Of a stretch of 64,000 nt of DNA, positions 19,532 to 29,617 are shown piece by piece. A program made the position numbers and the translations under genes. Where the stretch lies: positions 372,001 to 436,000 of the forward strand of contig NZ_CAMZOK010000002.1 of NCBI RefSeq assembly GCF_947331465.1, in the 5' to 3' direction. The number at the start of each line of letters is the position of its first letter. The first letter of the stretch is position 1. The stretch comes from Shimia sp. Alg240-R146. Lineage in GTDB: Bacteria > Pseudomonadota > Alphaproteobacteria > Rhodobacterales > Rhodobacteraceae. The notes below the pieces were generated by a model. It was not told where the DNA came from, made no database searches, and saw only the letters and a program-made list of their open reading frames with translations.

Positions 19532-21658
19532 ATGAGCGACACCAAGAAGTGGGAAGAGCTGGCAGAAAAAGAACTGCGTGGTCGGCCATTGGATGATCTG
19601 ACGTGGAAAACGTTGGAAGGCATTGATGTAAAACCGCTTTATACCGAGGCGGACACCGAGGGTTTGGACCATATGGGGTCGCTTCCGGGGTTTGGTCCGT
19701 TCACGCGCGGACCGAAAGCCACGATGTATGCCGGGCGCCCTTGGACAATCCGTCAGTATGCCGGGTTTTCGACCGCTGAAGAATCCAACGCGTTTTACCG
19801 TCGTAACCTTGCTGCTGGTCAGCAGGGGGTGTCGGTGGCTTTTGATCTGGCGACGCACCGTGGCTATGACAGTGATCACGAACGGGTAGTCGGCGACGTC
19901 GGCAAGGCGGGCGTGGCGATTGACAGCGTTGAGGACATGAAGATCCTGTTTGACGGCATTCCGCTTGATAAAGTGTCGGTGTCGATGACCATGAACGGCG
20001 CCGTGGTGCCGATTTTGGCAAGTTTCATCGTCGCAGGCGAAGAGCAGGGCCACGACAAGGCCTTGCTGGCCGGCACCATTCAGAACGACATTCTGAAAGA
20101 GTTCATGGTGCGCAACACCTATATCTATCCGCCCGAGCCATCGATGCGGATCATCTCGGATATCATTGAATATACGTCCAACGAGATGCCGAAGTTCAAC
20201 TCGATCTCGATTTCCGGCTACCACATGCAGGAAGCGGGCGCGAACCTTGTGCAGGAGCTGGCCTATACGCTGGCGGACGGGCGCGAATATGTGCGTGCGG
20301 CGATGAACGCGGGCATGGATGTGGACAAATTCGCGGGCCGACTGAGCTTCTTCTTTGCGATTGGCATGAACTTCTTCATGGAAGCGGCCAAGCTGCGCGC
20401 GGCGCGGTTCTTGTGGCACAAAGTCATGACCGAGTTTGGCGCGAAGAACGAGCGCTCCAAAATGCTGCGGACCCACTGTCAGACCTCGGGCGTGAGCTTG
20501 CAGGAGCAGGACCCCTATAACAACGTGATCCGCACTGCATATGAGGCGATGTCGGCGGTTCTTGGCGGCACGCAGTCGTTGCACACCAACGCGCTGGACG
20601 AGGCGATTGCACTGCCTACCGATTTTTCGGCGCGGATTGCGCGCAATACGCAGCTGGTACTGCAGGAAGAGACTGGCGTGACAAACGTGGTCGACCCGCT
20701 GGCGGGCTCTTACTATGTCGAGGCGCTGACGGATGATCTGATCCAGAAGGCCTGGGCCTTGATGGAAGAGGTCGAGGAGATGGGCGGCATGACCAAGGCT
20801 GTGGCCAGCGGCATGCCCAAGCTGCGCATTGAAGAGAGCGCGGCGACCCGTCAGGCGATGATCGACAAAGGTGACGAAGTCATTGTGGGTGTGAACAAAT
20901 ACCGCAAAAACGGCGAAGATCCGATCGACATCCTGGACGTGGACAACGTGGCTGTGCGCGAAAGCCAAGTGGCGCGTTTGGAGAAAATCCGTGCGGAACG
21001 TGACAGTGCGGCGTGTGAGGCGGCGTTGGCCAATCTGACGCGCGTGTCAAAAGAGGGCGGCAACCTGTTGGCCGCCGCAGTGGAAGCGGCACGGGCGCGG
21101 GCCTCGGTAGGAGAAATCAGCATGGCGATGGAGAAAGAGTTCGGGCGTCACCGCGCGGAAGTGAAGACATTGGCCGGTGTTTATGGCGCAGCCTATGAAG
21201 GCGACGAAGGCTTTGCCGCGATCCAGAAGTCGGTAGAGGAATTTGCCGACGAGGAGGGACGCCGTCCGCGTATGCTGGTGGTGAAAATGGGGCAGGACGG
21301 TCACGACCGTGGCGCCAAAGTTATCGCAACGGCCTTTGCCGATATTGGGTTTGATGTCGACGTGGGTCCGCTGTTTCAGACGCCGGATGAGGCGGCGCAG
21401 GACGCGGTGGACAATGACGTGCATGTGGTCGGGATTTCGTCGCAAGCGGCGGGTCACAAGACCTTGGCACCGCAGTTGATTCAAGCCTTGAAGGACAAAG
21501 ATGCCGGTGAGATTCTGGTGATCTGTGGCGGGGTTATTCCGCAACAGGACTATGAATTCCTGCAAAAGGCCGGCGTGAAGGCGATCTTTGGGCCGGGCAC
21601 AAATATTCCGGAAGCGGCACAGGATATTCTGCGCCTGATCCGCGCGGCGCGGGGGTGA
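19532..21658 (+). CDS. scpA: Methylmalonyl-CoA mutase
   Basis: A 708-residue B12-dependent mutase interconverting (R)-methylmalonyl-CoA and succinyl-CoA, completing propionyl-CoA assimilation started by PccAB. The TIM-barrel domain shows [20 protein letters not shown] and [12 protein letters not shown]; the C-terminal cobalamin domain has the His-on motif GQDGHDRG (His near residue 591) and the later GGVIPQQDY. Length equals single-chain bacterial mutases. The ATG at 19532 follows GAGGGTAAAG. No methylmalonyl-CoA epimerase or MeaB chaperone gene lies nearby. Confidence 0.96.
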   Translation: MSDTKKWEELAEKELRGRPLDDLTWKTLEGIDVKPLYTEADTEGLDHMGSLPGFGPFTRGPKATMYAGRPWTIRQYAGFSTAEESNAFYRRNLAAGQQGVSVAFDLATHRGYDSDHERVVGDVGKAGVAIDSVEDMKILFDGIPLDKVSVSMTMNGAVVPILASFIVAGEEQGHDKALLAGTIQNDILKEFMVRNTYIYPPEPSMRIISDIIEYTSNEMPKFNSISISGYHMQEAGANLVQELAYTLADGREYVRAAMNAGMDVDKFAGRLSFFFAIGMNFFMEAAKLRAARFLWHKVMTEFGAKNERSKMLRTHCQTSGVSLQEQDPYNNVIRTAYEAMSAVLGGTQSLHTNALDEAIALPTDFSARIARNTQLVLQEETGVTNVVDPLAGSYYVEALTDDLIQKAWALMEEVEEMGGMTKAVASGMPKLRIEESAATRQAMIDKGDEVIVGVNKYRKNGEDPIDILDVDNVAVRESQVARLEKIRAERDSAACEAALANLTRVSKEGGNLLAAAVEAARARASVGEISMAMEKEFGRHRAEVKTLAGVYGAAYEGDEGFAAIQKSVEEFADEEGRRPRMLVVKMGQDGHDRGAKVIATAFADIGFDVDVGPLFQTPDEAAQDAVDNDVHVVGISSQAAGHKTLAPQLIQALKDKDAGEILVICGGVIPQQDYEFLQKAGVKAIFGPGTNIPEAAQDILRLIRAARG

Positions 21659-21705
21659 GCGAGTGGGGGTCAGCCTCCACATCTCCAGAATATTTTTGGC
21701 AAAGG

Positions 21706-21730
21706 AAGGGGCGCTTTGGCGTCCCTTTTT
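21706..21730 (+). terminator. Intrinsic terminator after scpA
   Basis: AAGGGGCGC (21706-21714) pairs with GCGTCCCTT (21719-21727) around TTTG, with one G-U pair, and is followed by a T-run. This is a classical rho-independent terminator 48 bp after the scpA stop. Confidence 0.85.
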
Positions 21731-21787
21731 ACGTTGTGGCGGCGGGCGCTTTGGGGTTTCCTGTGAGGCGGAAAAGAGGAGTGGCGC

Positions 21788-22396
21788 ATGTTGGAATTGG
21801 ATCACCTGGCCGTGGCAGGCGAGAGCCTTGAGGAGGCAGTAGCGCATGTAGAAGAGGCGCTAGGTGTGGCAATGGGGCCGGGCGGGCAACACGCGCATTT
21901 TGGCACGCACAATCAGTTGATTGGGCTGGGAGACGGTCTCTATCTGGAGGCAATTGCAGTGGATCCCGCTGTCGGCGAATTGCCCTATGCGCGATGGTTT
22001 GATCTTGACCGTTTTGAGGGTGTCCCCAAACTCGGCAACTGGATTTGCCGGAGCGATGATCTGGTTGCGGATGTCGCGGCGATTGAATTGGATGTTGGCC
22101 AGCCTGTGAAATTGACCCGCGGAGGTTTGCGCTGGCGGATGGCCGTGCCCAAAAGTGGCGTGTTGCCGTTTGAAGATTGCTTTCCGGCATTGATGCAATG
22201 GGATGTGTCGCCCACGCCGGCGACCTTGTTGGCGCCGTCAGGGTGCACATTGGTACGGCTGGAAGTGGCGCATCCGGACGCTGCAAGATTGCATGACGCT
22301 GTGCCGGTCCGCGATGCGCGGGTGGTCTATGTCGAAGGTGCGGCTGGGTTGCGAGCGACGTTTGATACGCCGCATGGGCAGCGGGTTTTGCAATGA
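21788..22396 (+). CDS. VOC-family protein (glyoxalase-like domain)
   Basis: A 202-residue protein opening with LELDHLAVAGESLEEAVAHV, the first strand and metal-type His of a glyoxalase/VOC fold, then LGDGLYLEAIAVDP, which is characteristic of the Glyoxalase_3 (PF13468-like) group. The later part is more divergent. The substrate is unknown. Its stop overlaps the GNAT gene start in ATGA, so the two are probably translated together. Confidence 0.78.
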   Translation: MLELDHLAVAGESLEEAVAHVEEALGVAMGPGGQHAHFGTHNQLIGLGDGLYLEAIAVDPAVGELPYARWFDLDRFEGVPKLGNWICRSDDLVADVAAIELDVGQPVKLTRGGLRWRMAVPKSGVLPFEDCFPALMQWDVSPTPATLLAPSGCTLVRLEVAHPDAARLHDAVPVRDARVVYVEGAAGLRATFDTPHGQRVLQ

Positions 22397-22872
22397 TTTT
22401 GCGCACAGCACAAAGCGGCGATGTGGCGGCGGTGGCGGCCATTTGGAATCGTGAGATTCGGGATGGGGTGTCGACGTTTACCACAGCGGAAAAGAGCGAC
22501 GGTGCACTTAAGGCGGAGATTGCTGCACGTGGCGACGCTTTTTTGGTGGCGGAAGAGGCAGACGAGGTGCTTGGGTTTGCGACCTTTTTCCAGTTTCGCG
22601 GTGGGCCGGGGTATGCGCAAACGATGGAATACACCATACACTTGGATCCATCGGCGCGGGGGCGTGGAGCCGGGCGACAGCTGTTGGCAGCGTTGGAGGA
22701 TCGGGCACGAAGGGCAGGCGTGCATGTTTTGGTTGCTGGCATCAGCGGCGAAAACACTGCGGGCCTTGGATTTCACGAAAAGATGGGATTTTCGCAGGTG
22801 GCACGGATGCCTGAGGTGGGACGCAAGTTCGGACGCTGGATGGACTTGGTTTTGATGCAGAAAATGCTGTAA
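22393..22872 (+). CDS. GNAT N-acetyltransferase (phosphinothricin acetyltransferase-like)
   Basis: A 159-residue GNAT enzyme. The acetyl-CoA-binding loop reads LDPSARGRGAGRQLL, the conserved R/Q-x-x-G-x-G/A pattern, and NTAGLGFHEKMGF with MDLVLMQK closes the fold. The overall pattern (WNREIRDGVSTF, FRGGPGYAQTMEYTIH) resembles the Pat/Bar group that acetylates amino acids or analogues. The ATG overlaps the end of the VOC gene. Confidence 0.85.
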   Translation: MILRTAQSGDVAAVAAIWNREIRDGVSTFTTAEKSDGALKAEIAARGDAFLVAEEADEVLGFATFFQFRGGPGYAQTMEYTIHLDPSARGRGAGRQLLAALEDRARRAGVHVLVAGISGENTAGLGFHEKMGFSQVARMPEVGRKFGRWMDLVLMQKML

Positions 22873-22914
22873 TGCGGCGTTTTATTTCGCGTGTGCAAAA
22901 GTTAAGGTAGCGTC

Positions 22915-23592
22915 ATGTCGATTTGGACCCGCATATCTCAGGCGCTTGCTTCCCTTAGTCAGGGTGAGCCTCTTTCCACGGTATTTGACCATCTGCGTTC
23001 GCCGCCAGAGCGGTCAGTGGCGTTTACCATTGCTGTGATCGCTTTGGGTGCCAAGATGGCCAAAGCGGACGGGCTGGTCACGCGCGATGAGGTCACGGCC
23101 TTTCGCGAGGTGTTCCAAATTGAGGCCAAAGACGAAGCCAACGCAGCGCGTGTGTTCAACATGGCGCGGCAGGATGTGGCGGGTTTTGAGGAATACGCGC
23201 AACGCATTAAAGGCCTGTTTGGAGCCATCAAGGGCACGCCGGACGACCTTATGGAAGGGTTGTTTCATATCGCGGTTGCGGACGGGGAATATCACCCCAA
23301 TGAAGATGTCTTTTTGATGCGGGTGGCGGATATTTTGGGTATGGAGGAGCGCGCCTTTGTTGCGATGCGCGCACGGTTTGTGCCCGACGCAGAGGCCGAT
23401 CCCTACACCGTGTTGGGCGTCACGCCAGACATGGATATGGCGGCAATCCGCAAGGTCTGGCGGCAGTTGGTGCGAGACACACACCCCGACGCGATGTTTG
23501 CGCGTGGCGTGCCCGAGGAAGCGATCAAGCTGGCGGAAAAACGTCTGATTGACGTGAACCGCGCTTGGGAGCAGATCAACGAGGCCGCTTGA
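22915..23592 (+). CDS. DjlA-like protein: TerB domain plus DnaJ domain
   Basis: A 225-residue protein with an N-terminal TerB-like helical domain (about residues 30-150, including KMAKADGLVTRDEVTAFREVF and VADGEYHPNEDVFLMRVADI, both of the acidic metal-site type) and a C-terminal J domain (about 160-225) with the HPD tripeptide in RDTHPDAMF. Unlike E. coli DjlA it has no N-terminal membrane helix. The J domain suggests it stimulates DnaK ATPase. Its stop overlaps the next gene's ATG by one base. Confidence 0.87.
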   Translation: MSIWTRISQALASLSQGEPLSTVFDHLRSPPERSVAFTIAVIALGAKMAKADGLVTRDEVTAFREVFQIEAKDEANAARVFNMARQDVAGFEEYAQRIKGLFGAIKGTPDDLMEGLFHIAVADGEYHPNEDVFLMRVADILGMEERAFVAMRARFVPDAEADPYTVLGVTPDMDMAAIRKVWRQLVRDTHPDAMFARGVPEEAIKLAEKRLIDVNRAWEQINEAA

Positions 23593-24605
23593 TGCGGATT
23601 GTATCCTATAACGTCGAATGGTTTTCGTCGTTGTTTGACGATCAAGACCAACTGGTAATGGATGGCGGCTGGTCTAGCAGGTGGAACGTGACGCGGGAAC
23701 AGCAGACGGAAGCGCTGGGCATCGTGTTTGCTGCGTTGGATGCGGATGCGGTCATGGTGATCGAAGCGCCGGATCACGGACGGACGCGCCGCACGGTGAC
23801 GGCGTTGGAGCATTTTGCGCAGGTCTTTGGGTTGCGGGCGCGGCAAGCGGTCATGGGATTTTCCAATGACACCCAGCAGGAAATTGCGCTGTTGTTTGAT
23901 CCTGATGCGCTGGACGCCCACCACGATCCGGTTGGACACAACACGTCGACAGATGCGCCGCGGTTTGACGGGGTGTTCAGGATTGATCTGGATGTCGATG
24001 CGACCGAGGATCAGGTGGTGTTCTCCAAGCCTCCGCTAGAATTGGCAGTGCGCACGAAAGCGGGCCGCACGCTGCGGATGATCGGGGCACATCTTAAATC
24101 CAAAGCCCCTCATGGTGCCAAGTCGCGGGACGAGGTTATGCGCCTGTCGATTGCCAACCGGCGCAAACAGTTGGCGCAGGCGATTTGGATGAGGCGCCGG
24201 ATTGAGGGGCATTTACAGGCAGGCGAAGACCTGATTGTTCTCGGTGATTTAAACGATGGGCCGGGTCTGGATGAATATGAGGATCTGTTCGGGCGCTCGT
24301 CAGTTGAGATTGTCATGGGCGTTGGCGACGCGTCGCGGCTGTTTGACCCACATGCACGGATGGCGTTGGGACAGAGGATCGGCGCGCAGCCGAGTTCGGC
24401 GCGGTTCTTCATTTCGGATGAGGACCGTTACTTGCAGGCGCTGTTGGATTACGTGTTTGTGTCCGAAGGTCTGCGTGATGCGAACCCGAAGTGGCGGATT
24501 TGGCATCCGTTTGAGGACCACAGCTGTTATGCGCGACCCGAGTTGCGCAATGCGTTGCTTACGGCGAGCGATCACTTTCCGGTGGTGCTGGATATCGACA
24601 TTTGA
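23592..24605 (+). CDS. Endonuclease/exonuclease/phosphatase (EEP) family protein
   Basis: A 337-residue protein of the EEP fold. It opens with MRIVSYNVEWF (metal-site Asn), has GAHLKSKAPHG in the middle, then VLGDLNDGPG (catalytic Asp/Asn) and ends in SDHFPVVLDI (catalytic Asp-His). The family covers nucleases and phosphodiesterases, so the substrate is open. The ATG at 23592 overlaps the djlA-like stop, implying coupled translation. Confidence 0.85.
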   Translation: MRIVSYNVEWFSSLFDDQDQLVMDGGWSSRWNVTREQQTEALGIVFAALDADAVMVIEAPDHGRTRRTVTALEHFAQVFGLRARQAVMGFSNDTQQEIALLFDPDALDAHHDPVGHNTSTDAPRFDGVFRIDLDVDATEDQVVFSKPPLELAVRTKAGRTLRMIGAHLKSKAPHGAKSRDEVMRLSIANRRKQLAQAIWMRRRIEGHLQAGEDLIVLGDLNDGPGLDEYEDLFGRSSVEIVMGVGDASRLFDPHARMALGQRIGAQPSSARFFISDEDRYLQALLDYVFVSEGLRDANPKWRIWHPFEDHSCYARPELRNALLTASDHFPVVLDIDI

Positions 24606-24636
24606 AGACAGGCGGGCGGGGGCCCATATAAGTGTT

Positions 24637-25014
24637 ATGAAGCATGTTTTGATCCTATGCGCCGCATTGGCGGCGGGGCCCGTATGGGCCGATGAGACGG
24701 AGCCACAGGAGGCGCCGGATGCAAGCAGCAGCCTGATGGAAGAAGGCGCGCGCCTGTTTTTCAAAGGCTTGCAGGAGGAGATGGCGCCTGCGCTTGACGG
24801 TATGCGGGAGCTGGCCGGACAGATCGGCCCGAAGATGCAGGATTTCCTGATGCAGATGGGACCTGCGATGGCCGGCATTGTCGAACAAGTTGAGGATTGG
24901 AGCAGCTATCACGCGCCCCAAATGCTGGAGAATGGCGACATCATTCTGCGCAAAAAGACACCCGAGGAAATGGCCGCGCCCGAAGAGGACGCAGCGGATG
25001 GGGTGGAGCTTTAG
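24637..25014 (+). CDS. Small secreted protein, Rhodobacteraceae type
   Basis: A 125-residue protein with a signal peptide (MKHVLILCAALAAGPVWA, cleaved before DETEP). The mature part is acidic and methionine-rich with an amphipathic helical stretch (MRELAGQIGPKMQDFLMQMG). Homologues in the family are often labelled AAA+ ATPase in databases, but no Walker motif is visible, so that label is unsupported. It follows the EEP gene by 31 bp and ends convergently with ppx. Confidence 0.72.
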   Translation: MKHVLILCAALAAGPVWADETEPQEAPDASSSLMEEGARLFFKGLQEEMAPALDGMRELAGQIGPKMQDFLMQMGPAMAGIVEQVEDWSSYHAPQMLENGDIILRKKTPEEMAAPEEDAADGVEL

Positions 25015-25050
25015 AACCTAGCCAGAACGCGCTCAGTGGCGAGGCCAGGC

Positions 25051-26598
25051 TTACTTTCCGATTTTGACCACCGGATCCGCATCAAGCGCGCGACAGAGTG
25101 AATGGAAGCGCGCTTCGGCCACCTCGCCGTAAAGCGCGCCGGTGGCGGGCGGCAATTTCAGGTGCAGTTCGCGTTTCTTGGGCCGCCAATAAAGTTCCCC
25201 CATGTCCTCGCGGTTCTGCATCCAGAGCATCGCCCCAAAACGCATGGCTTTGCCCAGAACCTCGGCGTCTTTTTGGGCTTTGTCGTCGATCAGGCCGTAG
25301 AGGTTTTCAAACCGCGTGCCTTCGCGGCGGTTGCGATAGCGGTGCAGCAACGCAAGGCCGATGAACACACGCTCGGAGTGGCGCAGGCCGCCGAGATTGG
25401 CCTGCGTGGTGGTGTCAAAACATGTCTCGGCGCGGTAGTCGGGATGCGCGCGCCAGCTGACGTCATGTAACAAACAGGCGGCCTTGAGCAGGCGTTGTTT
25501 TTCGTATTTGGCAGTTTTGAACAGCGGTAGGATGAATTTGTAGAGCGAGCGGCCAAAGCCTGGCATGCGGGCGTCTTTGGCTTCGGAAAACCGGCAGGCT
25601 TCGATCAGGGGGTCGCGGCGTCGCACATGGTCGGGCATTTGCTCATAAAGCATACCTTCGCGGATGCCATAAGAACTGACCGCGATGTCGCGCGGCTGAA
25701 AGCGGCGCAACACACCCTTGAGAACTTCTATGGCTAAAGGCACGAGATCCATGCGTGAGCTGGAGATACCACATTTCTGGCGAAGGTCTTCGAGGTCGTG
25801 GTCTTTGATATAGTTGGCGGTTTTTTGAATGGCGGAGGCCGACATGCGGTATTCGTGCAAGACGTGCAGCGGATAGCCGCGCCGGTGCATGTCGATGCGG
25901 GCAATGGCGCGCCATGAGCCGCCGACGAGGAACAGCCGGTTTTTCTGTTGGCCCATCTCGTCTCTCAAACGGTCCAACGTGTCGTTGATAAAGGTCCTGC
26001 GCCCTTTTTTGCCGCCCTTCACGTCTCGCAGTTTTAGCGGGCCAAGAGAGGAGGTGACACGGCGGCCAACTTCGCCATCGATGATTTCGGCGAGCTCCAT
26101 CGACGAGCCGCCGATGTCGCAAACCAAACCGTAGGCGCCTGGCCAGCCGAGCAGCACGCCTTGCGCGGACAGGCGGGCCTCTTCGCGGCCATCGATGATG
26201 TGGATGTGCACGCCGGTTTCTCGCCGTACCTCTTCGCAAAACTCGGGGCCGTCGATGGCTTCGCGTACGGCAGCTGTGGCCACGGCTGTCACGCCATATA
26301 GTCGCATACCCTCAGCCAGTCGTTGGAAGCGTGCGATGGCGGCCAGCGCGCGTTTGCGTCCTTCGGGGTTGAGGCGGCCGGTTTGGGCCAGACCTGCGCC
26401 CAAGGCACACATGATTTTTTCGTTGTAAAAATAGGCGGGGCTGCGCGCCGCACCGTCAAACACCACAAGGCGCACGGAGTTTGACCCCACATCCACCACG
26501 CCGACGCGCGACAGGGCGCGCGCTTCGGGGTCTTCAAATATCGGGCGGCTAAAGAGGCCGCTTTCCTGTGCCACAGGATCGGTGAGGTCGGTCGTCAT
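25051..26598 (-). CDS. ppx: Exopolyphosphatase (Ppx/GppA family)
   Basis: A 515-residue Ppx/GppA phosphatase that releases phosphate from polyphosphate or pppGpp. ATP-grasp-like actin-fold motifs are present: GVVDVGSNSVRLVVFDG near the N-terminus and LVCDIGGSSMELAEI near residue 155. The C-terminal helical HD-like part contains LKAACLLHDVSWRAHPDY. I choose the ATG at 26598, which has AGGG six bases upstream; another ATG at 26604 is in frame. It lies 63 bp downstream of ppk on the same strand, so synthesis and degradation of polyphosphate are encoded side by side. Confidence 0.92.
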   Translation of the reverse strand: MTTDLTDPVAQESGLFSRPIFEDPEARALSRVGVVDVGSNSVRLVVFDGAARSPAYFYNEKIMCALGAGLAQTGRLNPEGRKRALAAIARFQRLAEGMRLYGVTAVATAAVREAIDGPEFCEEVRRETGVHIHIIDGREEARLSAQGVLLGWPGAYGLVCDIGGSSMELAEIIDGEVGRRVTSSLGPLKLRDVKGGKKGRRTFINDTLDRLRDEMGQQKNRLFLVGGSWRAIARIDMHRRGYPLHVLHEYRMSASAIQKTANYIKDHDLEDLRQKCGISSSRMDLVPLAIEVLKGVLRRFQPRDIAVSSYGIREGMLYEQMPDHVRRRDPLIEACRFSEAKDARMPGFGRSLYKFILPLFKTAKYEKQRLLKAACLLHDVSWRAHPDYRAETCFDTTTQANLGGLRHSERVFIGLALLHRYRNRREGTRFENLYGLIDDKAQKDAEVLGKAMRFGAMLWMQNREDMGELYWRPKKRELHLKLPPATGALYGEVAEARFHSLCRALDADPVVKIGK

Positions 26599-26661
26599 TG
26601 TCATCCCTAAAAGACGGTCCCGAAGGGTGGTTCCCAAATGTGCGCCAGAGAGGCGTCGGGG

Positions 26662-28836
26662 TCAATCTTCGGTGTGCGTCAATTTCGGAACATCTGAAGC
26701 CCCGGCTGACCCACGCCCTGACAGTGAGGGGTTTTCCATAAAGAAGCGGTGGCAGTTGAAGGCAAATTCACCTTCGGGAACCGGCTCGCGTTTGAATGAG
26801 CCGTCAGGCTTCATCACCCAGCTCTGCGCCACATCCGCAAGGTTGGCGGCCATGACTTGCGATACGATCTGGGCTTTGACGGTGGCGTTTTTGATTTCCA
26901 CCAGCGTTTCCACACGTCGGTTGAGATTGCGGCCCATCCAGTCGGCAGACGAGATATAAACCCGCGCCTTTTTGGAGGGCAGGCCACCGCCGTTGCCAAA
27001 GCAGACAATGCGGGAGTGTTCCAGAAAGCGCCCGACGATGGATTTCACGCGGATGTTGTCTGACAAGCCTTTGACGCCGGGGCGCAGACCGCAGATGCCG
27101 CGGATCACGAGGCTAATTTTCACACCGGCCTGCGAGGCACGGTAGAGCGCGTCGATGACTTCGGGTTCGATCAGCGAGTTCATTTTGGCCCAGATTTCGG
27201 CGGGTTTGCCGGCCTTGGCGTGGGCAATTTCGGTCTCGATACTCTCGATCAGTGAAGATTTGAGGTTGAGCGGCGAGATTGCGAGGTTTTCAAGTTTGCC
27301 CGGTTTCACATAGCCCGACAGGTAATTGAACACTTTGGTAGCGTCGCGGCCCAGATCGGCGTCGCAGGTGAATAGGCTGACGTCGGTGTAAATTTTGGCG
27401 GTGATCGGGTGGTAGTTGCCGGTGCCGTAGTGGGTGTAGGTCACCAGCCGGTCGCCTTCGCGGCGCACCACGGTGGAGATTTTGGCGTGGGTTTTCCAGT
27501 CGGTGAAGCCATAGACCACATGCGCACCAGCACGTTCCAGTCGGCGGGACTGACGGATGTTGGCGGCTTCGTCAAAGCGGGCTTTGAGTTCCACCAGCGC
27601 TGTGACCGATTTGCCGTCTTCGGCGGCCTCGCAGAGGGCTTCGACAATGGGGGATTTCTTGGACGTGCGGTACAACGTCTGTTTGATCGCAACTACGTCA
27701 GGGTCCCGCGCGGCCTGTTGCAGGAAACGCACCACCATCGAGAAGGTTTCGTAGGGGTGGTGTAGAAGCATGTCTTTTTGCTGGATCGCGGCAAACATGT
27801 CGCCGTCAAAATCCTGCACACGTTCGGGAACGCGCGGGGTGAAGGCGGGCCACAGCAGGTCGTGACGTTCATCCAGCACCAGCTCGGACAGATCGGCGAG
27901 GCCGATCATACCATCAATGTCGACGACTTCGTCGTTGGTGACTTCGAGCTCTCGCATGATCAGGCCGCGCAGCGCGTTAGGCGCGTCTTTGGTGATCTTC
28001 ATACGCACCACTTCGCCACGGCGGCGGCGTTTGAGCGCCACTTCGAATTCGCGCACAAGGTCTTCGGCTTCGTCTTCGACCTCAAGATCGCTGTCGCGCA
28101 GAACACGGAAGGCGCAGTGGCCTTTTTCGCGGTAGCCAGGGAAAAGGCTTTCCAAATGCAGAAGCAGCAGTTCTTCGAGCGGCAATGCACGCGTGGTGCC
28201 GGGCTCACTCGGCAGGAACACAAAGCGGTCAATCTGATGCGGGATCGGCAGAAGCGCCAGAAGGGGGCGTTTGGACTTGGTGCGTTCGAGTTGCAGGGCC
28301 AACGAATATCCGGTGTTGGGGATAAACGGGAACGGGTGGGCCGGATCGATGGCGAGCGGCGACAGCACCGGAAACACGCGATTCATGAAGACGTCGGCAA
28401 GGAACTCGCGGTCTTCGTCAGAAAGCGCGTGGCGGTCCAGAATGTGGATGTTGACCGCTTCCATTTCGCTGCGCAGCACGTTGAACATGCGCTGTTGTTC
28501 CTGAAGCAGGTTGCGGGCGTCTTCGTTGATGAGGATAAGTTGTTCGGCCGGGGTCAGGCCATCCTGAGCCGGGGTTGTGTTGCCTTCACGAGCCAGTTCC
28601 CGGAGACCGGCAACGCGGACAGTGTAAAATTCGTCCAGGTTGGTGGCCGAGATCGACAAAAAGCGCAGACGTTCGAGCAGCGGCACGCGGGTGTTTTCCG
28701 CTTCTTCCAGCACGCGCCAGTTAAAGCCCAGCCAGCTAAGCTCGCGGTTGTAAAACCGGCTTGGTCCGGAGAAGTCCAGATCGGGCATCTCGGTGGGGGT
28801 GGGGAAGTCGGATTTCAGAAAGTCAGATTGTGTCAT
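26662..28836 (-). CDS. ppk: Polyphosphate kinase 1
   Basis: A 724-residue PPK1 that makes polyphosphate from ATP. The N-terminal domain begins at SRFYNRELSWLGFNWRVLEEA. The catalytic phospholipase-D-like domains show VYGFTDWKTHAKISTVV with the phosphorylated-His context and YTHYGTGNYHPITAKIYTD, followed by LIRGICGLRPGVKGLSDN-like text typical of the C-terminal domain. Length is normal. It is preceded by hdaA (109 bp gap) and followed by ppx. Confidence 0.96.
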   Translation of the reverse strand: MTQSDFLKSDFPTPTEMPDLDFSGPSRFYNRELSWLGFNWRVLEEAENTRVPLLERLRFLSISATNLDEFYTVRVAGLRELAREGNTTPAQDGLTPAEQLILINEDARNLLQEQQRMFNVLRSEMEAVNIHILDRHALSDEDREFLADVFMNRVFPVLSPLAIDPAHPFPFIPNTGYSLALQLERTKSKRPLLALLPIPHQIDRFVFLPSEPGTTRALPLEELLLLHLESLFPGYREKGHCAFRVLRDSDLEVEDEAEDLVREFEVALKRRRRGEVVRMKITKDAPNALRGLIMRELEVTNDEVVDIDGMIGLADLSELVLDERHDLLWPAFTPRVPERVQDFDGDMFAAIQQKDMLLHHPYETFSMVVRFLQQAARDPDVVAIKQTLYRTSKKSPIVEALCEAAEDGKSVTALVELKARFDEAANIRQSRRLERAGAHVVYGFTDWKTHAKISTVVRREGDRLVTYTHYGTGNYHPITAKIYTDVSLFTCDADLGRDATKVFNYLSGYVKPGKLENLAISPLNLKSSLIESIETEIAHAKAGKPAEIWAKMNSLIEPEVIDALYRASQAGVKISLVIRGICGLRPGVKGLSDNIRVKSIVGRFLEHSRIVCFGNGGGLPSKKARVYISSADWMGRNLNRRVETLVEIKNATVKAQIVSQVMAANLADVAQSWVMKPDGSFKREPVPEGEFAFNCHRFFMENPSLSGRGSAGASDVPKLTHTED

Positions 28837-28945
28837 ACCGGTCTCTTGCCATTGGCAGGTAACGAGAAGATGACTTTATGGCGGATTGCAGTGAGGGTCC
28901 AGACAGGTGACCTGAGACGGGCTGTCGCGGGCGGTTTTACGCGCC

Positions 28946-29614
28946 TTAGTCCTGATCCAAAATCCGTTTGGCCAAGGCGCGCGTGATGGGGCGTTTTTCG
29001 CTGAGACTGAGGGCGTCCAGTGCCTGAACAATGCGGGCGGCGTCAGCGAAGGAGCGGTCCATGTGTTTTGCGAGGTAAGCCAACGTTTCCGGATTTGGTG
29101 TGAGTTGTCGGTCGCCGAATTGTTTGGCCAGAACCGCCATCAGAAGCATGTCGTCCGGATCCTGCATTGTGGCGACGGTGGTGCCTTGCATGCGGCTCAG
29201 CAGATCGGGAAGAGTGAGGCCCCATTGTGGCGGGGTGCCGATGCCAGTCAGCAAGAGCGAATGGCCTTCGGCAAGCGTCAGGTTGTGCAAGTGAAACAGC
29301 GCGGTTTGCGCGACGGGATTGCCGGCGATCAAGTGCACGTCTTCTACGGCGACTGGTCCGCGGGCCAAATCGGGAACGGCAGTGTCGGTCAGATCGGTCG
29401 CCGAAATCACAGAGGCCTCGGCAATTTTGGCCCAAACCCTTGCGAGATGGGTTTTTCCCGAGCCTGCCGGTCCCGAGATCACGAGCTTAGCGCCCGGCCA
29501 GTTTGGCCAGCCATCCACCAACCCCAATGCCATGGCGTTGGCGGGGCTGACAAAGAAATCCTCACGTCCCAAAGCCGCCCGAACGGGCAGGTCAAAGTTC
29601 AGTTGCTGGGCCAT
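28946..29614 (-). CDS. hdaA: HdaA, DnaA-like regulatory AAA+ protein
   Basis: A 222-residue protein related to the AAA+ domain of DnaA but lacking the DnaA C-terminal DNA-binding domain. The Walker A motif is GPAGSGKTHLARVW, and Walker B-like residues appear in VAVEDVHLI. It opens with QQLNFDLPVRAALGREDFFVS, the clamp-binding QxxL/F-type motif of Hda proteins. Hda with the beta clamp stimulates ATP hydrolysis on DnaA and limits re-initiation. It starts 3 bp after the perM-like gene stop. Confidence 0.9.
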   Translation of the reverse strand: MAQQLNFDLPVRAALGREDFFVSPANAMALGLVDGWPNWPGAKLVISGPAGSGKTHLARVWAKIAEASVISATDLTDTAVPDLARGPVAVEDVHLIAGNPVAQTALFHLHNLTLAEGHSLLLTGIGTPPQWGLTLPDLLSRMQGTTVATMQDPDDMLLMAVLAKQFGDRQLTPNPETLAYLAKHMDRSFADAARIVQALDALSLSEKRPITRALAKRILDQD

Positions 29615-29617
29615 TTA

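Noticed and set aside
19424-20968. 514-residue reverse frame opposite scpA
   Set aside because: It is the antisense shadow of a highly conserved mutase; composition is rich in His and Arg, typical of GC-rich shadows.
27778-28986. 402-residue forward frame opposite ppk
   Set aside because: Antisense shadow of ppk, with no family pattern or ribosome site.
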